DNA of 64,000 nucleotides from Streptococcus mitis. GTDB lineage: Bacteria; Bacillota; Bacilli; Lactobacillales; Streptococcaceae. The notes under the pieces were generated by a model, which searched no databases, was not told the origin of the DNA, and saw only the letters and a program-made list of their open reading frames with translations. The position numbers and the translations under genes are program-made. Shown here one piece after another: positions 46,181 through 55,646 of this stretch (within the stretch, counting starts at the first letter, position 1; every line of letters begins with the position of its first letter). The stretch lies in assembly GCF_000722685.1 (NCBI RefSeq), contig NZ_JPFV01000006.1, positions 52,422 through 116,421 of the forward strand. The letters are read 5' to 3'.

Positions 46181-47812
46181 TTAGATTTGTTCAGCGATGA
46201 CCTTTTCAGCTAGATTCATAGCGTGGTCTGATACACGAGTGTAGTGGGAAACAATATCGATAAAGTTGACCCCAGCTTGCGTTGAACACTCGCCCTTGTT
46301 GAGGCGTTTGATGTGGGTCTTTCTGAGAACACGTTCCATATTGTTGATTTCTTTATGGCGTTCAATCAGACTTTGAGCTTTTTCAATATCATTGTTTTCC
46401 ACGCTATCAAGGGCATCCTTGATAAAGTCAGTGGTTTTTTGATAGATATCAGCTAATTCCTGCAAAGCAGCTTCAGAGAACTCAACGTTTTTACGTTGAA
46501 GGTAGTCAGTCAGATTGATTAGGGCTTCTGCGTGGTCCCCAATCCGTTCCAAATCACGGGATGAATCCAGGATGTTGGTCAGCACTTCACTTTCTTTCTG
46601 ACTAAGAGCTTCACTTGAAAGAGTAATCAAGTAACGAGTCAATTTTTCATCAATGGTGTTGATGGCTTCTTCCGTCTTGTGGCCTTTTTCAGCAACCTTT
46701 TCATTAAGGTCAATGATGTAGTTGTATGAAAGGTCAAAGGCTTTAGAAGCATAATTTCCCAAGTGAAGGAGCTCTTTCTTCGCATTTCCGAGAGCGATTG
46801 ATGGAGCTTGCTTAATCAAATGCTCATCAAGATAAAGTGGCTCGTACTTGACAACTTCATCTTCACCAGGGATGAGCTTGGTTACAAAGTAGGCCAAGGC
46901 TCCGATGAATGGAAATTGTACAATGGTGTTACTTACGTTAAAGGCACCGTGCGAGAAGGCGATGGTCATCTCAGGTGAGAGGTGAAGGAGTGCCTGGAAG
47001 TACTCAATCATAGATGTAAATGGACCTAATAAGATTAAGCAAAGAATAGTCCCTAAAACGTTAAAGGTAACGTGGGTTGCAGCAACGCGTTTCGCAGAGA
47101 CATTGGCTCCAGCTGCCGCGATAATAACGGTTAGGGTTGTCCCGATATTATCCCCGAAGAGAACTGGTAGCGAACCTTTAAGGTCAAGGAACCCACCTGC
47201 ATAGAGACCTTGCAAAATCCCGATTGTCGCAGAAGAAGCTTGGATGAGGACGGTAATCACTGCACCGGCAAAAACTCCTAATACAGGATTTTGTCCTAAG
47301 GTTACCATGTATTCCTTGAATTGTGGTAAATCTTTAAGAGGGCTCATACCGGCACTGATGAGGTTGAGGGCATAGAAGATTCCCCCTACACCAAACAGGA
47401 TGCGTCCGATATTGTTTGCTGTTCTATTTTTGGTAAAGAAGAGGAACATGGTTCCAAGGAAAATCAGGGGTAAAGCATACTCACCAAGCTTGAAACCGAT
47501 GATAAAGGAAGTAACGGTGGTTCCGATGTTGGCTCCCATGATAATTCCGATAGCCTGTCTAAGAGTGAGAAGACTAGCGCTGACCAGTCCGACCGTGATA
47601 ACTGTAACCCCTGTACTTGACTGAATCAGGGCAGTCACGACAATTCCGACTAGAACACCTAGAAAGGGATTGCTAGTGTACTTGTCAATGTAAAAACGAA
47701 GGCGATCTCCAGCAGCTTGTTGCAAACCGTCTCCCATGGTCTTGATACTATATAAGAATAATCCTAGACCACCTAAAAAGTGAAATAAAATTTCCTGCCA
47801 ATTAATGGACAT
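46181..47812 (-). CDS. Na+/phosphate cotransporter with PhoU-like domain
   Basis: A 543-aa membrane protein of the NptA/YjbB type. Two inverted Na/Pi-cotransporter repeats contain the paired QSS motifs (ALIQSSTGVTVITVGL and VLIQASSATIGILQG) and GANIGTT / GDNIGTT (about 10-310). The cytosolic C-terminus (about 340-540) is PhoU-like and helical (SRDLERIGDHAEALINL). Signature Gly-rich membrane segments are intact. It has its own promoter. Confidence 0.92.
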   Translation of the reverse strand: MSINWQEILFHFLGGLGLFLYSIKTMGDGLQQAAGDRLRFYIDKYTSNPFLGVLVGIVVTALIQSSTGVTVITVGLVSASLLTLRQAIGIIMGANIGTTVTSFIIGFKLGEYALPLIFLGTMFLFFTKNRTANNIGRILFGVGGIFYALNLISAGMSPLKDLPQFKEYMVTLGQNPVLGVFAGAVITVLIQASSATIGILQGLYAGGFLDLKGSLPVLFGDNIGTTLTVIIAAAGANVSAKRVAATHVTFNVLGTILCLILLGPFTSMIEYFQALLHLSPEMTIAFSHGAFNVSNTIVQFPFIGALAYFVTKLIPGEDEVVKYEPLYLDEHLIKQAPSIALGNAKKELLHLGNYASKAFDLSYNYIIDLNEKVAEKGHKTEEAINTIDEKLTRYLITLSSEALSQKESEVLTNILDSSRDLERIGDHAEALINLTDYLQRKNVEFSEAALQELADIYQKTTDFIKDALDSVENNDIEKAQSLIERHKEINNMERVLRKTHIKRLNKGECSTQAGVNFIDIVSHYTRVSDHAMNLAEKVIAEQI

Positions 47813-47855
47813 TTCTTTTTCCTCCGAAAAATAATAACGGAATTTCTCCTATTCT

Positions 47856-47884
47856 ATTTTAAAGGATAAAAGTAAATCTAACAA
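47856..47884 (-). promoter_or_regulatory. Na/Pi cotransporter promoter
   Basis: On the minus strand TTGTTA (47884-47879), 17-bp spacer, TAAAAT (47861-47856). Confidence 0.6.
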
Positions 47885-47985
47885 GTATTAAGCTAAGATT
47901 TTAGAAAGAAAATTCGTTAGAATGGATCTTAATTATATTAATTTTACCAATTTCTAACCTAGATATAGGCATTTCCTTTTATATA

Positions 47986-48084
47986 TTGACATTTAAAAGA
48001 AATATCTTAAAATGAGGGAGGAATTATCTTGGTCCCTGTGATTGGGATAAAAATTTTATAAAGAAAGTTAAGCGCTTTCTTTTT
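47986..48084 (+). promoter_or_regulatory. EndoD promoter with cre-like site
   Basis: TTGACA (47986-47991), 16-bp spacer, TAAAAT (48008-48013). In the leader, AAGCGCTTTC (48070-48079) matches the ten-base cre core exactly; outer positions of the 16-mer (48066-48081) have about three mismatches. The 304-bp gap 47813-48116 holds only these elements and the promoter of the divergent Na/Pi gene. Confidence 0.6.
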
Positions 48085-48116
48085 ATGCAACAAAATCAAT
48101 CTTTTAGGAGGAGAAA

Positions 48117-51100
48117 ATGAAGAATCCATTTTTTGAAAGACGTTGTCGTTATAGTATTCGTAAGTTATCAGTAGGAGCCTGCTCGCTGATGATTGGTGCT
48201 GTTTTATTTGCTGGTCCAGCCTTGGCTGAAGAAACTGCAGTTCCTGAAAATAGCGGAGCCAATACAGAGCTTGTTTCAGGAGAGAGTGAGCATCCAACTA
48301 ATGAAGCTGACAAGCAGCATGAAGGAGAACATGCTAGAGAAAATAAGCCAGAAAAGGCAGAAGGAGTAGCGACAGCATCTGAAACTGCTTCGCCAGCAAG
48401 CAATGAAGTTGCAACTACTGAAACTGCAGAGTCAGCTAGCCTAGCTAAACCAGAGGAAAAACCAAGTGAGGTGGCTACAGAAACACCATCTGCCACATCA
48501 AAACCAAAGTCTGACAAGGAAACAGAAGCAAAGCCTGAAGCAACTAGCCAAGGGGATGAGTCTAAGCCAGCAGCAGAAGCTAATAAGACTGAAAAAGAAG
48601 TCCAGCCAGATGTCCCTAAAAATACAGAAAAAACATTAAAACCAAAGGAAATCAAATTTAATTCTTGGGATGAATTGTTGAAATGGGAACCAGGAGCTCG
48701 TGAAGATGACGCTATTAACCGCGGATCTGTTGCCCTCGCTTCACGTCGGACAGGTCATTTGGTCAATGAAAAAGCTAGCAAGGAAGCAAAAGTTCAAGCC
48801 CTATCAAACACCAATTCTAAAGCAAAAGACCATGCTTCTGTTGGTGGAGAAGAGTTCAAGGCCTATGCTTTTGACTATTGGCAATATCTAGATTCAATGG
48901 TCTTCTGGGAAGGTCTCGTACCAACTCCTGACGTTATTGATGCAGGTCACCGTAACGGGGTTCCTGTATATGGTACACTCTTCTTCAACTGGTCTAATAG
49001 TATTGCAGATCAAGAAAAATTTGCTGAAGCTTTGAAGCAAGACCAAGATGGTAGCTTCCCAATTGCCCGTAAATTGGTGGATATGGCCAAGTATTATGGC
49101 TATGATGGCTATTTCATCAACCAAGAAACGACTGGGAATTTGGTTGAACCTCTTGGAGAAAAGATGCGTCAGTTTATGCTCTATACCAAGGAATATGCTG
49201 CTAAGGTAAACCATCCAATCAAGTATTCTTGGTATGATGCCATGACTTATAACTATGGACGTTACCACCAAGATGGTTTGGGAGAATACAACTACCAATT
49301 CATGCAACCAGAAGGAGATAAGGTTCCAGCAGACAACTTCTTTGCTAACTTTAACTGGGATAAGGCTAAGAATGATTACACTATTACAACTGCCAACTGG
49401 ATTGGTCGTAATCCTTATGATGTATTTGCAGGTTTGGAATTGCAGCAGGGCGGTTCCTACAAGACCAAGGTCAAATGGAATGACATTTTAGATGAAAATG
49501 GGAAATTGCGCCTTTCTCTTGGTTTGTTCGCCCCAGATACCATTACAAGTTTAGGAAAAACTGGTGAAGATTACCATAAGAATGAAGATATCTTCTTTAC
49601 AGGTTATCAAGGTGATCCTACTGGCCAAAAACCAGGAGACAAAGATTGGTATGGGATTGCTAACTTAGTTGCGGACCGTACGCCAGCAGTAGGTAATACT
49701 TTTACTACTTCTTTTAATACAGGTCATGGTAGAAAATGGTTCGTAGATGGTAAGGTTTCTAAGGATTCTGAGTGGAATTACCGTTCAGTTTCAGGTGTTC
49801 TTCCGACATGGCGCTGGTGGCAAAAATCAACTGGTGATAAGCTGAAAGCAAGCTATGATTTTGAAGATGCTTATAATGGTGGAACTTCTCTCAAATTTGC
49901 AGGGGATCTTTCAGGTGCGACCAAGCAAGATGTGAATTTGTATTCTACTCGCTTGAAGGTGACAGATACAACCAAATTGCATGTTGCCCATAAAGGAGGC
50001 AAAGGGACCAAGGTTTATGTAGAATTTGCAACCAAGAAAGATTATACCTACGGTGATGAAGCTGCCCGTAAAGAATTGACAGTTTCAGATAGCTGGACTA
50101 CCGATGATTTTGATTTGAGTGCCTTGGCAGGTAAAACAATTTACGGTATTAAACTCTATTTTGAAAATGATAAAGATTTAAAAGGTTATCAATTTAACCT
50201 GGGGCAATTGACTATCAGCAATAATCAAGATGCTCCTCAGGCACCAACCACAGTAGCTGTAGCCAAACAAGTCCTTAAAAATGCCCAAGAAGCGGAAGCA
50301 GTTGTGCAATTTAAAGGCAACAAGGATGCAGATTTCTATGAAGTTTACGAAAAAGATGGAGATAGCTGGAAATTACTAACTGGCTCATCTTCTACAACTA
50401 TTTATCTACCAAAAGTTAGCCGTTCAGCAAGTGCTCAAGGTACAACTCAAGAACTGAAGGTTGTAGCAGTTGGTAAAAATGGGGTTCGTTCAGAAGCCGC
50501 AACCACAACCTTTGATTGGGGTATGACTGTCAAAGATACCAGCCTACCAAAACCACTAGCTGAAAATATCGTTCCAGGTGCAACAGTTATTGATAGTACT
50601 TTCCCTAAGACTGAAGGCGGAGAAGGTATTGAAGGTATGTTGAATGGTACCATTACCAGTCTGTCTGACAAGTGGTCTTCTGGACAGTTAAGTGGTAGTG
50701 TGGATATTCGTTTGACCCAGCCACGTACAGTTGTTAGATGGGTGATGGACCATGCTGGAGCTGGTGGAGAATCTGTAAACGATGGTTTGATGAACACCAA
50801 AGACTTTGACCTCTATTATAAAGATGCGGATGGTCAATGGAAGTTGGCTAAGGAAGTTCGTGGCAATAAAGCTCATGTTACAGATATTACCCTTGATAAA
50901 CCAATCACAGCTCAAGATTGGCGCTTGAATGTTGTCACTTCTGACAATGGAACTCCATGGAAGGCTATTCGTATCTATAACTGGAAAATGTATGAAAAGC
51001 TTGATACTGAAAGTGTCAATATTCCAATGGCCAAGGTTGCAGCCCGTTCTCTAGGAAATAACAAGGTACAAGTTGGCTTTGCGGGTGTACCAGCTGGAGC

Positions 51101-53228
51101 AACCATTACCGTTTATGATAATCCAAATTCTCAAACTCCGCTTGCAACCTTGAAGAGCGAAGTTGGAGGAGACCTAGCAAGTTCACCATTGGATTTGACA
51201 AATCAATCTGGTCTTCTTTACTATCGTACCCAGTTGCCAGGCAAGGAAATTAGTAATGTCCTAGCAGTTTCCGTTCCAAAAGATGACAGAAGAATCAAGT
51301 CAGTCAGCCTAGAAACAGGACCTAAGAAAACAAGTTACGCCGAAGGGGAGGATTTGGATCTTAGAGGTGGTGTTCTTCGAGTTCAGTATGAAGGAGGAGC
51401 TGAGGACGAACTCATTCGCCTAACTCACGCGGGTGTATCAGTATCAGGCTTTGATACGCATCATAAGGGAGAACAAAATCTTACTTTACAATATTTGGGG
51501 CAACCGGTAAATGCTAATTTATCAGTGACTGTTACTAGTCAAGATGAAGCAAGTCCGAAAACTATTTTGGGAATTGAAGTAAGTCAGGAGCCGAAAAAAG
51601 ATTACCTAGTTGGTGATAACTTAGACTTGTCTGAAGGACGCTTTGCAGTGGCTTATAGCAATGACACCATGGAAGAACATTCCTTTACTGATGAGGGAGT
51701 TGAAATTTCTGGTTACGATGCTCAAAAGACTGGTCGTCAAACCTTGAAGCTTCGTTACCAAGGTCATGAAGTTAACTTTGATGTTTTGGTGTCTCCAAAA
51801 GCAGCACTAAACGATGAGTATCTCAAACAAGAAATTACTGCTGCCCAAGGTCGTCAGTCAACGGTTGCTTACACCTTCTCTAGTGAGGACAAACAAGCGA
51901 CGCTACTAGAGAAGCTTAATGGAGCGAAAGCTGTTGCAGAAAATCATGGTGCCAGTCAGGAAGATGTTAATCAGGCTTTGAATGAATTGAAACAAGCAGG
52001 CGCAAACTTGGATGGCAATCAGCGTTATGAGGCTGCTAGGAAAGAATTAGAAAGTTTACTCGAATCCATCCGCGAAAAATATCCTAAATCAGAACTAATT
52101 GCGCAAGCAGAGGCTTTGTTGGTATCACAATCACCAACTCCACAAGCTTTTGCGGACATGAAAGAACAGCTGAATAAGAAACTAGCTCCTGCAGCAGAAA
52201 GCCATAACGTTGGTAGCCAGGATCCAAATGAAGTAGCCCCAACAGTTGAAGCCCTCTCTAGACTAGTTGTGGAAACTGAAACAATAGCCTTTGAACGTCA
52301 AGAGCGCCCAAATGCAGGCCTTCTCAAAGGTCAACATCAACTAGTTCAAGAGGGAGTTGAGGGACAAATTCGTCACTTGATTGAAGTAGATAGCCAAGGG
52401 AAACGCACTCTTCGTTTAACAGAGGTAATTAAAGAAGCTGTTCCAGAAATTACTGAGGTTGGAACAAAAGTTCTTTCAAGTAAGGAACCAACTGAAGGTG
52501 TCAAGAATTTGATTGTGAATACTCCGAAATTAGAAGTTGAAGAGACAGGTATTGCCTTCGAACGCCAAGAACGTCTAAATCCAAATCTCCCAGTCGGTCA
52601 ACGTCAACTTGTCCAAGCAGGAGTTGAGGGACAAATTCGTCGCTTGATTGAAGTAGATAGTCAAGGCAATCGTACGCTTCGCGCTACAGAAGTTTTGAAA
52701 GAAGCTAGTCCTGAAATCGTAGAAGTAGGTACTGGTCTCATCCCTGCCAATCCAGCGCCACAAACCACAGACCTTTCAAAACCTTCTAATCAACCAGTGT
52801 CTGACCAACAAAAGGCTACTAAATTGGAAGTCCAAGAGGAAAAGATTGCCTTTGACCGTCAAGAACATGAAAATGCTGAGATGCTAGTTGGGGAACAACG
52901 GGTCATCATACAGGGACGAGATGGTCTATTAAGACATGTATTTGAAGTTGATGAAAACGGTCAGCGTCGCCTTCGTTCAACAGAAGTCATCCAAGAAGCG
53001 ATTCCAGAAATTGTTGAAATTGGCACAAAAGTAAAAACTGAATCAGCAGTAGCGCCTACACAAGAAAAACCAGCTCAAGATACAGCAGTTAAATCAGAAG
53101 AAGCAAGCAAACAATTGCCAAATACAGGAACAGCTGATACCAATGAAGTCTTAATAGCAGGATTGGCCAGCCTTGGTCTTGTTAGTTTAGCCTTGATATT
53201 GAAACAGAAAAAAGAAGAGGAAGATTAA
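48117..53228 (+). CDS. endoD: Cell-wall-anchored endo-beta-N-acetylglucosaminidase (EndoD, GH85)
   Basis: Cleaves the chitobiose core of trimmed host N-glycans at the cell surface. The 1703-aa protein has a YSIRK signal (RYSIRKLSVGACSLMIGAV, cleavage near residue 37), a Glu/Lys-rich linker, GH85 domain about 200-570 with catalytic NQE (Asn335, Glu337), a carbohydrate-binding and Fn3-like stretch, a discoidin-like domain (about 815-960), two Ig-like domains (about 1058 and 1148), a FIVAR-like helical segment (about 1230), three G5-type repeats (about 1383, 1475, 1570), then LPNTG at 1667 with hydrophobic and charged tail. TAGGAGGAG precedes the start. The frame is intact. Confidence 0.93.
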   Translation: MKNPFFERRCRYSIRKLSVGACSLMIGAVLFAGPALAEETAVPENSGANTELVSGESEHPTNEADKQHEGEHARENKPEKAEGVATASETASPASNEVATTETAESASLAKPEEKPSEVATETPSATSKPKSDKETEAKPEATSQGDESKPAAEANKTEKEVQPDVPKNTEKTLKPKEIKFNSWDELLKWEPGAREDDAINRGSVALASRRTGHLVNEKASKEAKVQALSNTNSKAKDHASVGGEEFKAYAFDYWQYLDSMVFWEGLVPTPDVIDAGHRNGVPVYGTLFFNWSNSIADQEKFAEALKQDQDGSFPIARKLVDMAKYYGYDGYFINQETTGNLVEPLGEKMRQFMLYTKEYAAKVNHPIKYSWYDAMTYNYGRYHQDGLGEYNYQFMQPEGDKVPADNFFANFNWDKAKNDYTITTANWIGRNPYDVFAGLELQQGGSYKTKVKWNDILDENGKLRLSLGLFAPDTITSLGKTGEDYHKNEDIFFTGYQGDPTGQKPGDKDWYGIANLVADRTPAVGNTFTTSFNTGHGRKWFVDGKVSKDSEWNYRSVSGVLPTWRWWQKSTGDKLKASYDFEDAYNGGTSLKFAGDLSGATKQDVNLYSTRLKVTDTTKLHVAHKGGKGTKVYVEFATKKDYTYGDEAARKELTVSDSWTTDDFDLSALAGKTIYGIKLYFENDKDLKGYQFNLGQLTISNNQDAPQAPTTVAVAKQVLKNAQEAEAVVQFKGNKDADFYEVYEKDGDSWKLLTGSSSTTIYLPKVSRSASAQGTTQELKVVAVGKNGVRSEAATTTFDWGMTVKDTSLPKPLAENIVPGATVIDSTFPKTEGGEGIEGMLNGTITSLSDKWSSGQLSGSVDIRLTQPRTVVRWVMDHAGAGGESVNDGLMNTKDFDLYYKDADGQWKLAKEVRGNKAHVTDITLDKPITAQDWRLNVVTSDNGTPWKAIRIYNWKMYEKLDTESVNIPMAKVAARSLGNNKVQVGFAGVPAGATITVYDNPNSQTPLATLKSEVGGDLASSPLDLTNQSGLLYYRTQLPGKEISNVLAVSVPKDDRRIKSVSLETGPKKTSYAEGEDLDLRGGVLRVQYEGGAEDELIRLTHAGVSVSGFDTHHKGEQNLTLQYLGQPVNANLSVTVTSQDEASPKTILGIEVSQEPKKDYLVGDNLDLSEGRFAVAYSNDTMEEHSFTDEGVEISGYDAQKTGRQTLKLRYQGHEVNFDVLVSPKAALNDEYLKQEITAAQGRQSTVAYTFSSEDKQATLLEKLNGAKAVAENHGASQEDVNQALNELKQAGANLDGNQRYEAARKELESLLESIREKYPKSELIAQAEALLVSQSPTPQAFADMKEQLNKKLAPAAESHNVGSQDPNEVAPTVEALSRLVVETETIAFERQERPNAGLLKGQHQLVQEGVEGQIRHLIEVDSQGKRTLRLTEVIKEAVPEITEVGTKVLSSKEPTEGVKNLIVNTPKLEVEETGIAFERQERLNPNLPVGQRQLVQAGVEGQIRRLIEVDSQGNRTLRATEVLKEASPEIVEVGTGLIPANPAPQTTDLSKPSNQPVSDQQKATKLEVQEEKIAFDRQEHENAEMLVGEQRVIIQGRDGLLRHVFEVDENGQRRLRSTEVIQEAIPEIVEIGTKVKTESAVAPTQEKPAQDTAVKSEEASKQLPNTGTADTNEVLIAGLASLGLVSLALILKQKKEEED

Positions 53229-53272
53229 ATATCGAAAAATCTTGTGAAATCTTTCCTTATATTTCCAAAGTG

Positions 53273-53281
53273 TGATATAAT
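53273..53281 (+). promoter_or_regulatory. pgk promoter -10
   Basis: TGTGATATAAT: TATAAT at 53276-53281 with TGTGA (TRTGn), 36 nt before the ATG. Confidence 0.65.
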
Positions 53282-53317
53282 AGTTTCGAATAAAATAAAT
53301 AAAGGGGTTTTTGTAAC

Positions 53318-54514
53318 ATGGCAAAACTTACTGTTAAAGACGTTGACTTGAAAGGTAAAAAAGTCCTCGTTCGTGTTGACTTCAACGTACCATTGAAAGA
53401 TGGCGTAATCACTAATGACAACCGTATCACAGCAGCTCTTCCAACTATTAAGTACATCATCGAACAAGGTGGACGTGCAATTCTTTTCTCTCACCTTGGA
53501 CGTGTGAAAGAAGAAGCTGATAAAGCTGGTAAATCACTTGCTCCTGTAGCTGCTGACTTGGCTGCTAAATTGGGTCAAGACGTTGTTTTCCCTGGTGTCA
53601 CTCGTGGTGCTGAATTGGAAGCAGCAATCAACGCTCTTGAAGATGGACAAGTTCTTTTGGTTGAAAACACTCGTTACGAAGATGTTGACGGCAAGAAAGA
53701 ATCTAAAAACGATCCTGAACTTGGTAAATACTGGGCATCACTTGGAGATGGTATCTTCGTAAACGATGCATTCGGTACAGCTCACCGTGCACACGCATCT
53801 AACGTTGGTATCTCAGCAAATGTTGAAAAAGCAGTTGCTGGTTTCCTTCTTGAAAACGAAATTGCCTACATCCAAGAAGCAGTTGAAACTCCAGAACGTC
53901 CATTCGTAGCTATCCTTGGTGGTTCAAAAGTTTCAGACAAGATCGGTGTTATCGAAAACTTGCTTGAAAAAGCTGATAAAGTCCTTATCGGTGGTGGTAT
54001 GACTTACACATTCTACAAAGCACAAGGTATCGAAATCGGTAACTCACTTGTAGAAGAAGACAAATTGGATGTTGCGAAAGCTCTTCTTGAAAAAGCAAAC
54101 GGTAAATTGATCTTGCCAGTTGACTCAAAAGAAGCAAACGCATTTGCTGGCTACACTGAAGTGCGTGACACTGAAGGTGAAGCAGTTTCTGAAGGCTTCC
54201 TTGGTCTTGACATCGGTCCAAAATCTATCTCTAAATTTGACGAAGCTTTGACTGGTGCTAAAACAGTTGTATGGAACGGACCTATGGGTGTATTTGAAAA
54301 CCCAGACTTCCAAGCTGGAACAATCGGTGTGATGGACGCTATCGTGAAACAACCAGGTGTTAAATCAATCATCGGTGGTGGTGACTCAGCTGCCGCAGCA
54401 ATCAACCTTGGTCGCGCAGACAAGTTCTCATGGATTTCTACAGGTGGTGGAGCATCAATGGAACTTCTTGAAGGTAAAGTTCTTCCAGGACTTGCAGCCT
54501 TGACAGAAAAATAA
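53318..54514 (+). CDS. pgk: Phosphoglycerate kinase
   Basis: Glycolytic enzyme making ATP from 1,3-bisphosphoglycerate. The 398-aa protein has [62 protein letters not shown] and the nucleotide-site GGGDSAAA. Codon use is strikingly biased to highly expressed forms (CGT, GGT, AAA, GAA), unlike neighbours. AAAGGGG precedes the start. Confidence 0.97.
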   Translation: MAKLTVKDVDLKGKKVLVRVDFNVPLKDGVITNDNRITAALPTIKYIIEQGGRAILFSHLGRVKEEADKAGKSLAPVAADLAAKLGQDVVFPGVTRGAELEAAINALEDGQVLLVENTRYEDVDGKKESKNDPELGKYWASLGDGIFVNDAFGTAHRAHASNVGISANVEKAVAGFLLENEIAYIQEAVETPERPFVAILGGSKVSDKIGVIENLLEKADKVLIGGGMTYTFYKAQGIEIGNSLVEEDKLDVAKALLEKANGKLILPVDSKEANAFAGYTEVRDTEGEAVSEGFLGLDIGPKSISKFDEALTGAKTVVWNGPMGVFENPDFQAGTIGVMDAIVKQPGVKSIIGGGDSAAAAINLGRADKFSWISTGGGASMELLEGKVLPGLAALTEK

Positions 54515-54530
54515 GATTAACTAAATGAAT

Positions 54531-54567
54531 CAAGGAAGAGGGGAATGAAAGTTCCTCTTTTCTTTTA
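54531..54567 (+). terminator. pgk terminator
   Basis: GGAAGAGGGGAA pairs imperfectly with TTCCTCTTTTC around GTGAAAG-type loop, then TCTTTT. Confidence 0.6.
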
Positions 54568-54649
54568 CTGAAAATAAAAACGCTTCCTCTCAACTATTGC
54601 TCATAAAATCACCTAATTTATGATAAAATGGAAATAGAAAGTTGAGATT

Positions 54650-55177
54650 ATGAGTTATTTTAAAAAATATAAATTCGATAAATCCCAGTTCAAACTTGGT
54701 ATGCGAACCTTTAAAACAGGTATTGCTGTTTTTCTAGTTCTCTTGATTTTTGGCTTTTTTGGTTGGAAAGGTCTTCAAATTGGTGCTTTGACAGCCGTTT
54801 TTAGCTTGAGGGAGAGCTTTGATAAGAGTGTTCATTTTGGGACTTCGCGTATTCTAGGAAATAGTATTGGAGGTCTTTACGCCCTGGTTTTCTTCCTATT
54901 AAATGGCTTTTTCCATGAAGCTTTTTGGGTAACCTTGGTTGTTGTTCCTATCTGCACCATGTTAACCATTATGACAAATGTAGCTATGAATAACAAAGCA
55001 GGTGTTATTGGTGGTGTAGCAGCCATGTTAATCATTACCCTATCGATTCCTACTGGAGAAACGATTTTGTACGTGTTTGCGCGTGTATCAGAAACGTTTA
55101 TGGGAGTTTTTGTTGCAATTCTCGTAAATTACGATATTGATCGTATTCGACTCCTTTTAGAGAAAAAAGAAAAATAA
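54650..55177 (+). CDS. FUSC/aromatic acid exporter-like membrane protein
   Basis: A 175-aa membrane protein with about four to five hydrophobic segments (about 24-42, 44-62, 75-95, 97-115, 120-165). FKLGMRTFKTGIAVFLVLLIFGFFGW...GALTAVFSLRESFDKSVHFGTSRILGNSIGGL is typical of the DUF939/ArAE_1 group. Substrate is unknown. It lies between pgk and glnR, as in pneumococcus. Its stop codon abuts the GlnR operator. Confidence 0.82.
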   Translation: MSYFKKYKFDKSQFKLGMRTFKTGIAVFLVLLIFGFFGWKGLQIGALTAVFSLRESFDKSVHFGTSRILGNSIGGLYALVFFLLNGFFHEAFWVTLVVVPICTMLTIMTNVAMNNKAGVIGGVAAMLIITLSIPTGETILYVFARVSETFMGVFVAILVNYDIDRIRLLLEKKEK

Positions 55178-55230
55178 TGTTACATTTTATAACATTATCA
55201 ATTGACGTTTGTCTTTTTTTAGACTATAAT
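55178..55230 (+). promoter_or_regulatory. glnRA promoter with GlnR operator
   Basis: TGTTACATTTTATAACA at 55178-55194 fits the GlnR/TnrA box TGTNA-N7-TNACA perfectly. It lies 7 bp upstream of TTGACG (55202-55207), 17-bp spacer, TATAAT (55225-55230). Autoregulation by GlnR in high nitrogen is the established model. Confidence 0.88.
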
Positions 55231-55253
55231 AGACAGAAAGAAGGAAATTGTAA

Positions 55254-55610
55254 ATGAAGGAAAAAGAATTTCGCCGAAACATGGCTGTTTTTCCTATTGG
55301 CAGTGTTATGAAGTTGACCGATCTATCGGCGCGTCAGATTCGGTATTATGAAGATCAAGAGTTGATTAAACCTGATCGAAACGAAGGGAACCGTCGCATG
55401 TATTCCTTGAATGACATGGATCGTTTGCTCGAAATCAAAGATTATATCTCAGAAGGTTATAATATCGCTGCCATTAAGAAAAAATATGCTGAACGTGAAG
55501 CGAAGTCCAAGAAAGTGGTGAGTCAGACTGAGGTGCGTCGTGCGCTTCACAATGAACTTCTCCAACAGGGGCGTTTTGCTTCAGTACGATCACCTTTTGG
55601 TCGCGGTTAG
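55254..55610 (+). CDS. glnR: Nitrogen regulator GlnR (MerR family)
   Basis: Represses glnRA and nitrogen-uptake genes when glutamine is plentiful, with glutamine synthetase as co-sensor. The 118-aa protein has a MerR-type winged helix (about 14-80): MKLTDLSARQIRYYEDQELIKPDRNEGNRRMYSLNDMDRLLEIKDYI, and a C-terminal tail QGRFASVRSPFGRG. The ATG at 55254 has AAGAAGGAAA upstream. It is first in the operon with glnA (36 bp gap). Confidence 0.95.
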   Translation: MKEKEFRRNMAVFPIGSVMKLTDLSARQIRYYEDQELIKPDRNEGNRRMYSLNDMDRLLEIKDYISEGYNIAAIKKKYAEREAKSKKVVSQTEVRRALHNELLQQGRFASVRSPFGRG

Positions 55611-55646
55611 GCAACCGCAAGTAGTCATAGATTAAGGAGAAAACTC

